The notes under the pieces are model-generated. The model was given only the letters and a program-made list of their open reading frames with translations, was not told the DNA's origin and made no database searches. Positions 55,958-64,000 of a stretch of DNA of 64,000 bases are shown here, piece by piece (the stretch's first letter is position 1; each line of letters opens with the position of its first letter). A program made the position numbers and the translations under genes. This DNA is from Balanoglossus misakiensis (taxonomy: Eukaryota > Hemichordata): assembly GCA_040954595.2 (NCBI GenBank), contig CM082578.2:3968001-4032000 (forward strand). Reading direction: 5' to 3'.

Positions 55958-56133
55958 GATACTCATATGAAATCAACAATGAAGAATAATCTGCATAACA
56001 GGAAAAAGAAAGCCTACTGACGACTAGCCTGCACATTAGTAAATCACAGGTGTGAATGGGGTGGGCCACGGGAGGTAGCCTTTGGTCAGTAGGATCGTAC
56101 CAACTACCTCATAAATGTATTTTTCACTAATTT

Positions 56134-56397
56134 GTGCGATCAAGTTTTTTTCCTCAACATGATCTCCAATCTATTTCAGATTCAAAATCATATCCAGGGA
56201 ATCCACAGATCGCGATTCATGTTTTCTTGTGTTTATATTTAGCTGGAATAATTGTAACGGCACCGTGTCGCTGTTTTTGGTGTAGATGCCCGCACACTTA
56301 CATGCAATGGACCGCAGTTACGTTGCGCGGTCGTGATGTAAATTTAGGAAATAGTGATACACTGCATCTATTAAAGCTTATCTTTGTTTCAGAGTAA
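56134..56397 (+). CDS. Conserved small ORF with hydrophobic segment, copy 2
   Basis: From SYPGNPQIAIHVFLCLYLAG to the stop it matches copy 1 (30108-30383) with one or two changes. The N-terminal residues differ, so the conserved part may be an exon starting near SYPGNP. Confidence 0.35.
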   Translation: MRSSFFPQHDLQSISDSKSYPGNPQIAIHVFLCLYLAGIIVTAPCRCFWCRCPHTYMQWTAVTLRGRDVNLGNSDTLHLLKLIFVSE

Positions 56398-56696
56398 AAA
56401 TCTACCCGCTTTCTCTGTACTGTATCTCCCAGCGTCCACGGGTGTTACATGTTTATGCTCGGCCAGCCACGTTCTTCAGGTTGTTATCACCTTTTTGTTC
56501 GTCAGTACAATAAAATATGTGTGTACTCAATGAACAAAAACTTCTGAAGTCAGTACATTTTTGTCTGTGGTTTGTTTTAAAAATACAATTTGGTGCGCCG
56601 GTCACTAGGATCCTAGGGTCATAGTTCTGAGTGTCAGGCTCATGAAAACAAGAACAATCTATGACTCAAATATTAGATACATACTAGTATTGTAAT

Positions 56697-57263
56697 TTGC
56701 GTCTTACAAAGCACAATAATGTGACTTCATCCATTTCCCAAACAGAGAAACTACGACAAATCAGTCAGAGTATCGACCACACTGTTGTCTGTGATCGACA
56801 ACACGTATACGCGCGTCCGTTCACCGCGACAATAATGTGTGTAACGATCGTTCAATTCATTCGATCAGGCACTATGATCATGCCCCCGCCGATTCCATCA
56901 GCGCCCACCTTGTCACCAACACCACTCCCACCACGCCCAACCGCTGATATTACACCACCGTTCCAAACTACACTACAGCCGGCAGTACAGCCGATTCTCA
57001 CGTCTCCGCAGACAGCGGGGATGATTGAGACTTCTCCGCCTCCACTATGGTTCCCTCCTATCACCGGGGATGTTCTCATACCAGAATCATATATAGACCG
57101 GTGTAAGGTCGTAAGTTGCTCTATAGACAACTTTACCAAGAACCTTGTGTTTATGGTTTATTCGCCGAGTGAACGCGCCGGACGTACTTGCACAGGGCGT
57201 GTGTTTGGGGGTACCAAACAGAAATTGAAGTTAAGTCCCAGAAGGCTTAAGAAAGTTGAATGA
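56697..57263 (+). CDS. Transposon-encoded BEN-like protein, copy 2
   Basis: 188 residues. Pro-rich region ~60-120, BEN-like region ~126-188 (LIPESYIDRCK, NFTKNLVFMVYSPSERAGR, KLKLSPRRLKK). Begins without ATG (first Met ~47). Stops eight codons earlier than copy 1, whose stop was lost by a single change. Predicted role: DNA or chromatin binding, possibly for the transposon's own mobility (inference). Confidence 0.55.
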   Translation: MRLTKHNNVTSSISQTEKLRQISQSIDHTVVCDRQHVYARPFTATIMCVTIVQFIRSGTMIMPPPIPSAPTLSPTPLPPRPTADITPPFQTTLQPAVQPILTSPQTAGMIETSPPPLWFPPITGDVLIPESYIDRCKVVSCSIDNFTKNLVFMVYSPSERAGRTCTGRVFGGTKQKLKLSPRRLKKVE

Positions 57264-57294
57264 GCAACTTTCCGAAAATATTTTAGAAATAATG

Positions 57295-57438
57295 GACGCT
57301 GCCCTGACCATTAACGTTTGTTTATGGGCAAGGGCGAGGGGAAAGCCAAAAATTCATGGGCTCGGAAGCCTCGCCCATGAATTTTGGCTTTCCTCGAGCC
57401 CGCGCCCATAAACAAACGTTTATGGTCAGGGCGGAGTC
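57295..57438. repeat. Foldback hairpin downstream of BEN ORF, copy 2
   Basis: ~60-bp arms: GCCCTGACCATTAACGTTTG ... and ... CGTTTATGGTCAGGGC, with CATGAATTTTGGCTTTCC pairing inside. Longer arms than copy 1 (29082-29204), which has lost part of the stem. Confidence 0.8.
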
Positions 57439-57751
57439 GGTTATTTCCATTATATTACCAACAAAATCAAGAAAACCGTCAACATTTACGAAAATGTCCC
57501 ACTAGGGGCCCCGGAACTTGTGTTACGCAAAATGTTGTATTCACTGAACTGTTTGCTAATATTACTAATAGATTCAGATTTACGGGCATGTAAACAAACT
57601 ATTACTGAGTATTTGTGGTCAGTGACGTCGTTCATCTCGACCAATTAAAATGCGACGCACAGGCCATGGTAATATAATCCCACGATTTTCCGCGATCCGC
57701 CGAGCGCGACGTGTGGTCAAAACAGTGCATCAAGGCAATCGATAAAGCTCT

Positions 57752-57753
<2 letters not shown>

Positions 57754-57783
<30 letters not shown>

Positions 57784-57793
57784 GGGGGGGGGG
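57754..57793. repeat. Poly-T/poly-G run
   Basis: Counterpart of 28735-28760, longer here. No coding signal in 57800-59060. Confidence 0.8.
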
Positions 57794-59383
57794 CTTTATC
57801 AGCATGTTTGTCGGATTGTCATTCTCTCGTTCAGAAAGGAAATGTTCCCTTGCATTTGTACAACTAATGTAGTGTAATTGTGTTTTAAATGCTTAATAAA
57901 GAAAACTAACACTAACAACGGACACATTTTGTTCGTAGTGAATTAAACGCCCCTCCCTGAATGCCTAGTCTGAAATAAAACTTATGTTGAGAAGGAGAGT
58001 TGTACATTGATTAACGTTTTCAACGGTGTAGTACCGGTGTAGCAACGATCCAGATACGACTCCGATGGGAAAAAATATTTGAGAATGCTTTTCGCCTGTG
58101 CTGCGCCGGTGTTAATTTTCGACAGCGATGACGGGTGGTTCAGATCCAGACCGAAGAAAATATACAGTGAGAACGCAAAGCACAACCCTGTGGTGACTTT
58201 TGATTATGTTTATCTAGGTAACCTATTGTCTTGGGTCAGTTTCCATTGTTGAGTCAATCTAACTGGACGCGAGTGGTTTTCTAGCCACTCGCGGTTAGCC
58301 GGGTCTGCAACACTTCTGTCTGCCACCAACTTTAGGTTCTTTCGATCGCCGAAAAGACGAGGCGTTTTCGATTTGTGGATTAACATCCAGTACTTCTAAA
58401 CGATATCAAAACGGTCATGAAGAAGACGACAAAGTCGTCTAGAACGCATATCCAGGTATAGAAACTGAGATATGTTGCAATTACATGTCCTCGACGTCCT
58501 CAATTTTTGTTAGTTGCCGTGTTCCTAAACATTGCCATTAGACGGCGTTGATCTCAAAACAATGTCCGTTTAGTGTGTGGACGCACACAGATTCTGAGGG
58601 CTAATCCCCTGTTAGCAAGAAACAGGAAGTGCTACGATATTCGTCATTTTTAAGTTGCTGCAATTGATCTGTAGTTTGTACGTGTATGCTTTACATGTAT
58701 GCATCTGTGGTAACATAAAACACGGGTTACAAATGAACATAAATGACTGCATGTACATAGTGTTTTGAACCACTAGCATTCTTTATCTGAATTGGAGGTT
58801 GCGCAACTAGACTAGAAAAACCAGAAATGCCATCATATCATAGACCCTATGGATCAATCAAACGTGTTTGGGGTTCAAACCGACCTGCTTCCTTGCTGGT
58901 AAGCAACCGGTGCGCCAGTAGACTAGCCCACTAGTCGCTTGGTGATTTTTAAATCTAAATAGTTAAGGTGTTTTCGATGGTTTTTTGTCTTAATAAATAA
59001 TTTCAATACTTTTTGCGTGCATGCTTGCCTTGAGCGTGTTTTTGGTAGTGAGGTGAGTTTCGAATTTGGGACTGAGCTTGTGGTTTTGGGTAGCGTGGGT
59101 CTACGCGTTCCCTACACATAATGAAGCCCATAGACTTGGAGCAAGTCTAGTGCGCCAGGTAAACAAGCGCGCTTCCTGTGACCTGGCTGGCCATGCAAGC
59201 CAGGTAGCTCATGAATATTCAGAATGCAAGCCTGGCGCGCTCAGCAAGCACGCTCACCAGGCCTGGCGAGCCAGGCGAGCCACCTGGCTTGCTGCGTTCA
59301 GGAGCAGGCGCGCCAGGTAGAACAGGACATTCAGTCTGTAGTGTATTTACATGATTCGCTGGATGGCATTGAAAACATTGAGC

Positions 59384-59948
59384 TAGACTGTCGACAGTCC
59401 CTCGCGCCTAATGTGTATCGATTCGGCGTTTCGTGCGAGGGCCGTAAGGCCCGTATCTTTTGAGGGCCGAAGGCCCGATTCGGCGTTTCGTGGTGCGATG
59501 GCCGTAAGGCCTCGGGCGTGGGCGTGGCCCAAGGGACTGTTATACCTTGTTTCGCCCTCACACGGGCACTGTGGGAAAATGCCCCAGTAAAATGATTGAC
59601 AGTTAATATACGTCATAAACTCATAAACGGCAAAGATGTTTTTGTTGCGTCGCCAACGGGCAGTGGGAAGTCTTTGGCGTATGAAATCGCACCTTTTCTC
59701 TTGGACAGAATCGGCGAATTTACCGAGGAACCGTCATCGATAGTTTTGGTTGTTTCGCTGCTGATTTACGCCCCCATATGCAAATTTTACTACGTCATTT
59801 TCTGCATGGATAATTAATATCAAGGCAAGGCTTACAAGCTATAACAGTCCCTCGGGCCTCGCACCACGAAACGCCGAATCGGGCCTTCGGCCCTCGCACG
59901 AAACACCGAATCGATACACATGAGGCGCGAGGGACTGTCGACAGTCTA
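59384..59948. mobile_element. 565-bp element with 9-bp duplication and RecQ-like fragment
   Basis: Flanked by ACATTGAGC at 59375-59383 and 59949-59957. Terminal inverted repeats start TAGACTGTCGACAGTCCCTC and extend through GATTCGGCGTTTCGTG and GGGCCGAAGGCCCGATTCGG-like words. The tip holds the palindrome GACTGTCGACAGTC. A 9-bp duplication fits Mutator-like elements (also Merlin, 8-9 bp). The cargo resembles the Pack-MULE arrangement (inference). Confidence 0.85.
59596..59817 (+). pseudogene. RecQ/DEAD-like helicase N-terminal fragment
   Basis: 73 residues with GKDVFVASPTGSGKSLAYEI: the Walker A motif (GSGKS, ~22-26) in the RecQ-type context, then SSIVLVVSLLI, motif Ia-like. It ends shortly after, with no motif II (DEAH) or later motifs. 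An isolated exon-size piece captured in a mobile element; not an active helicase. Confidence 0.75.
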
Positions 59949-59957
59949 ACATTGAGC

Positions 59958-60614
59958 CTATCATTGCCGAAGCATATGCCAAGTTCAATAATTTTTATTT
60001 AATAGTAGCTGGCGATTTTAACGCCCGCACTGGTGATTTACATGATTATATAGTACAAGACAATGACGTGTATTTACAACTGGGCTATGAACCTGACATC
60101 TTTGATTTACCACGTAGTTCGAAGGATAAACGTGTCAATTTATTTGGAAGGCAGCTGTTAGAACTATGTAAACAAGTTGATTTGCATATTGTGAATGGAC
60201 GCTTCCCTGGTGACCTGTATTTCAAACAATGGGGCTAGCGTTATAGATTATGTAATCTTGTCTTCAGAAATGTTTTCACTTGTTGAAGACTTTTCAAGTG
60301 TACCCATTGATATATCTGACCATTTTCCTATCTGTTGTAAATTTACTGACATTCAGTACACTGTACCAGAAAAAATTGATTTTGTGTGCAATACTCAACC
60401 TAGGCAACGCTTCAAATGGAATCCGACGTACTCAGACGTGTTCCAGCTGAAAATGGAAGATCGCCATGTTTGTCAACTTCTAACAAGTGTGTGCGACCAT
60501 ATTGCAAATGACAGTTCTGATCTAGCTATTCAGACCATAAGTGACATCTTCGATTATGCGGCCTCAGAAATGAAAGTCAAGAACAAATCTGGCACTCGTC
60601 ATCGTGCACAATAA
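59958..60614 (+). pseudogene. LINE endonuclease domain, frameshifted
   Basis: VAGDFNARTGD and VNGRFPGD in one frame, then a shift near 60222 to CISNNGASVIDYVIL ... SDHFPICCKF. The N of GDFN and the SDH triad are catalytic residues of the APE fold and are present, but the frame is broken. Confidence 0.8.
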
Positions 60615-60701
60615 GTTTGGTGGGATGCAGACTGTGGACGCGCCAAAAATGAAAAGTATAGACTCCTTAATATATTCAGACTTACGAATAGTAATAATGA
60701 T

Positions 60702-61442
60702 TTGTGTTTATATCATATCGCAAAGAACAAATTCAAATCCATTTGCAAGCAGAAGAAATTGTTGTTTCAGCAGAAACAAAAACGTGAACTGTTGGGGGCG
60801 AGGAACGACCCAATCAAGTTTTGGGGGTATTTACGCAATCTGAGACGTACTGTTTCGTCCAATGTTGTTATTTCAACAGATCAGTGGCATGATCAGCATT
60901 GTATAGACTGTCTTGAAAATGTTCCCCATGACCTTAATGCAGTTATTTCTGTGTGGGAAATTGAGAAAGCTATCAGCTGCATGCCAAATGGAAAATCACC
61001 TGGTCATGACGGTCCTGTCAGTGAATTACTTAAGTATAGCTGGCCACGTTTAAGCAGTGTTTTACATCTTTTATTCAACAACATTTTCTCTAATGGTAGC
61101 TTCCCAATCAGTTGGAGTAAAGCCATTATTGCACCACTTCACAAAAAGGGAAGTTTAAGTGATGTAAATAATTATAGAGGCATTTCCCTGCTTTCTGTAC
61201 TTAGTAAAATTTTTACCAAAACTTTGAACTTTCGTTTGCAAAAATGGCGCCAACAAAATAAAATTATTTCAGAAGCCCAGGCCGGCTTTCGGCATGGCTA
61301 TAGTACCATCGATAATATTTTCACCCTCCAAGCTATTGTAGCAAAACATTTGACTGTGCGAAAAGGAAGATTTTATTGTATTTTCATAGACTTTTCAAAG
61401 GCCTTTGATTCTGTCCAGCATGACTTACTGTGGGTAAATTGA
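60702..61442 (+). pseudogene. LINE reverse transcriptase, first half
   Basis: IEKAISCMPNGKSPGHDG, NNYRGISLLSVLSKI, AQAGFRHGYSTIDNI and IFIDFSKAFDSVQHDLL (first Asp). A stop follows by a one-base loss (LLWVN stop; the next frame continues LIRYGIHGNF). 61443-61560 holds further stops. Confidence 0.8.
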
Positions 61443-61580
61443 TTAGATATGGCATTCATGGAAATTTTCTTTCTGTTCTAAGATCAATGTATACAATGTA
61501 GTAACTTACAATATTGTGTAAATACTTCAGTCGGTTTAACCGATTATTTTGAGTGTACCATTGGAACACGTCAAGGATGT

Positions 61581-62240
61581 ATGCTAAGCCCTACATTGTT
61601 CACCTTATTCATTAATGATCGTGTTGAGTATTCAAATAAGTTTGGTTGCGAGGGTGTGTATATAGATGAGGAAGCCAAAAACCTCAATATTCTGATGTAC
61701 GCAGACGATATTGCTGAAGGTTCGGATGTTGCCATTCGCACCCAGAGACAAATTGATCAGCTTAAGCGTTTTTGTTCTCATTGGGGGTTAAATGTTAACT
61801 TAAATAAGACTCAAATTATAGTGTTCCGTAGAGGAGGTCCCCTTAAAAATAACGAAAAATGGTTCCTGGGTAACAGACAAATTGAAGTTGTTCCATATTA
61901 CAAATATTTAGGTTTGGTTTTCTCGTCCAGACTTAGTTGGAGCCCAACTAAGAGAAATCAAGCCTCACAAGGAAGAAAAGCTATGTTTCAATTGAAAACT
62001 GTATTGAGAAGGCTGGGTGGACTGTCATTGTCCGATTCTTTTAAACTTTTTGACACTTATGTCACTCCAATTCTCTTGTATGGCAGCGAAATTTGGGGCT
62101 GGGAGCACTTTCTTCAGGTCGAACAAGTTCATTATCAGTTTTGTAAATTTCTTTTAAATGTAAGCAGAAAAACAAATGATTTAGCTGCAATTGGTGAATG
62201 TGGTAGATTTCCACTAAGTGTAATGTATTTCAAAAGATGA
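61581..62240 (+). pseudogene. LINE reverse transcriptase, second half
   Basis: Preceded by GTRQGCMLSP, then TLFTLFINDRVEY and ILMYADDIAEGS (Asp pair), NKTQIIVFRRGG, YKYLGLVFSSRLSW. The clade is uncertain: the GxxxKHEKWF/YKYLG style recalls I/RTE-X/CR1-like elements. Confidence 0.8.
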
Positions 62241-62887
62241 GTGAAGTATTGCAGATGGACTCTAGCAGATATCCTTATAAATGCTATGTAATGTTGTGTA
62301 GATTATCCGAAGAACGTGGTATAACATCAATTAACTGGGCCTTTAATATCAAAACCACCTTACTTTGTCAATTTGGATTTGGCCATGTATGGTTAAACCA
62401 GGGTGTCGGTTCCACAAGTTTGTTTTTATCTGTCTTTACACAGAGACTTGAAGATTGCGCCAGGCAGAACTGGTATGAAGGGATACATTCATCTCCAAAG
62501 TTACGCACGTATCACACATTCAAATCAATGCTCAGTAGTATCGATATTCTTAAATTCAGAAATGCTTTATCCAGATTCCGCTGCTCTTCACATGCCCTGG
62601 AAATCGAGAAAGGTCGCCACGAAAATATTCCCCTAGATGAAAGGCTCTGTAAATTTTGTTTGAAGAACAACAATCATTGTATTGAAGATGAATTTCATTT
62701 TATTTTCATTTGTCCAATGTATATTAACCTTCGAAAGGAAATGCTGCCAAACTGGCTTTATGTAAATCCTTCATTTGATAAGTTTACATATCTGTTGAGA
62801 ACCAAAAATGTGACATATTTAAATAATTTAGCATATTTTATTTATTGTGCAATGAAAACACGAGAGGAGTTCCTCTCTCTCGGTTGA
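62237..62887 (+). pseudogene. LINE ORF2 C-terminal region
   Basis: Contains a Cys-rich CKFCLKNNNHCIEDEFHFIF CP segment (split here), the C-terminal zinc-knuckle-like motif common in many LINE ORF2 proteins. Out of frame with the RT by one shift near 62238. Confidence 0.75.
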
Positions 62888-62940
62888 TTTCACATGTAAA
62901 TTACTTGCTCTATGGGCCTGTGGCCTTATTGTATGTTAAT

Positions 62941-64000
62941 AAATCATATTATTATAATACTGTTTTGATAAGGCGACTATGTCTTAAGTACTTCAGAAAA
63001 AAACTGAACACTTGAAATGGTGTGCATATTTACCAATAGCCACCAGTGTTTTACTCTTGTACCGCAGAATCAGTGAGCTTTTTGGCGTGTTTAAATGTTT
63101 CCTCAAAACTACAATTCAAGAAAACATATTCACAGGCAATGTCGTGTATTTTTGGAGGAAAACAACTATATCGAGTCGTACGTGTAAAAGCGACTGTGTA
63201 AATTTAGCAAAACTATCTTTTTTATAGCACTATAGTCGTGTACCAATAGAAACGTTTCAGATGATCAGTCGTCGCATCGGCAGTGGAAACTTTTACTTTT
63301 ACAGGAGATAACGATGAAGTTTATGCAAATTGTTTCTGCGCTTTCACCTTGTACGCGTGCGCAAATTAAAAGACGCTGGTGTAGCTGTGGTTGATCATGG
63401 CCGCCCACCTGGCATGGCACACCTTCGCTTGCCAATAAAGCGTGTTTATTCTATTATAGTAGGGCACGTAGGGACCCTCCCTCACAACGGGTCGGACGCT
63501 GCCACGATAGACTGAAATATCCAGTTATACGCGGGCACGATTGAATATCTTAAATACAAAATATCTTGAATATAAATATTAAATATCTTAATATCCTGGC
63601 AACTAAGAATAAAATGTAAATATATATATATAAATATGTAAAGTGAAGATAGAGTCGTACACGTTTCAACATACCTTAACAATTCGACATAGGTGAATCG
63701 TGCGGTCGAAGTTTGCATCTTTCTCTGATATACAACATGGTAAGTCTACATTCACAAAAGAATAATAATTTGAACACGTTTAATTAGGTAAAATAGGTCG
63801 GAATGTTTGACGTTCTGATAACTGCCGTCATAAAATTTTTTGATATGTCTGAAAGGAGAACAGCGAATACTTCAAAGTGGCCGTAGCCATTTTGCATCAT
63901 GGCTTCAACTCTGGCTATTTTAACGATAAACGTATCAGAGTACAATGAGCGGTGAGACCTTCCATATTAGGTGTGTTTACAATAAAAAATACGGGACGGA
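62941..64000. other. No recognised feature
   Basis: Short frames only. A TATA-rich run (ATATATATATAAATATG) is at ~63618. A possible ATG in good context (CATCATGGCTTCAACTCTGG) near 63899 follows sequence with no clear promoter and could open a gene beyond the window. Confidence 0.4.

Larger units (their letters stand above)
54261..59343 (+). mobile_element. CACTA-end DNA transposon, copy 2 (5083 bp, inverted)
   Basis: Same 21-bp ends as copy 1, again flanked by TA (54259-54260 and 59344-59345), in opposite orientation. Coding direction is plus. It carries two insertions not present in copy 1 (54392-54429 and 55568-55957) and lacks copy 1's extra segments. Its right end abuts LINE coding sequence at 59346. 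Confidence 0.85.
59346..62940 (+). mobile_element. Degraded LINE, interrupted at 59384
   Basis: Left part is APE endonuclease: YLHDSLDGIENIE before the interruption, then IIAEAYAKF and IVAGDFNARTGD after it, and DISDHFPICC near 60320. RT follows in pieces. It ends with CTATGGGCCTGTGGCCTTA and an AATAAAT-type tail near 62940. The left end adjoins the CACTA-type copy. Confidence 0.85.

Noticed and set aside
55457-55966. Heptad-repeat protein (SREHEIL repeats)
   Set aside because: The 21-bp DNA unit makes both strands read as seven-residue repeats. The frame has no start of its own and lies inside a MITE.
27361-59343. A single giant 32 kb transposon (Maverick-like)
   Set aside because: Each arm has its own complete pair of 21-bp ends, and the interior has no integrase, polymerase B or capsid genes. 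Two separate copies are simpler.
63330-63515. 61-aa frame near the right edge
   Set aside because: No similarity to a known family, no splice or promoter support, and no second copy.

Overview
This is a metazoan nuclear window built mostly from repeats. The evidence is intron-bearing gene pieces with GTAAGT-type donors, APE-type LINEs of several clades, a Ty3/gypsy remnant, a PIF/Harbinger element, PAN/Apple and AMP-binding exons, and AT-rich spacers. It looks like an invertebrate, perhaps a marine deuterostome or lophotrochozoan. That placement is a weak inference; the sequence alone does not fix the taxon. I see no bacterial or phage genes, no tRNA or rRNA, and no CRISPR array.

Layout. (1) 1-24450: a tandem array of about 15 units (mostly 1.42 kb, range 1.1-2.0 kb) of a non-coding element. 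Units end in the same GGGCCCGGACAATGCTGCTTGCAGC-type hairpin (split here: GGGCCCGGACAATG + CTGCTTGCAGC) and carry dense TGACCT half-sites. (2) 24451-27343: a 5'-truncated L2/CR1-like LINE followed by the 3' end of a Ty3/gypsy pol. (3) 27361-33240: a 5.9 kb DNA transposon with CACTA-type ends and a BEN-like ORF. A second copy lies inverted at 54261-59343. (4) 33419-39540: two tandem copies of a broken acyl-CoA-synthetase-like gene, each with the same internally deleted L1/Tx1 LINE in an intron. (5) 39900-47060: a zinc-finger exon split by a 28-bp palindrome, an unidentified exon, a 159-bp tandem repeat, a secreted PAN-domain gene with a TATA box, and dispersed relatives of the array element. 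(6) 47112-53775: a PIF/Harbinger transposon with 246-bp terminal inverted repeats and two divergent genes, with an L2-like LINE nested inside. (7) 54261-59343: the inverted CACTA-type copy, carrying two young insertions whose empty sites are visible in the other copy. (8) 59346-62940: a degraded LINE interrupted by a 565-bp element with a 9-bp target duplication and a RecQ-like helicase fragment. (9) 62941-64000: nothing recognisable.

The host genes here are mostly relics. The informative biology is in the mobile DNA: paired filled and empty sites, several undocumented-looking small palindromic elements with clean target duplications, a two-gene Harbinger element with an unusual partner protein, and an array of nuclear-receptor-like motifs.
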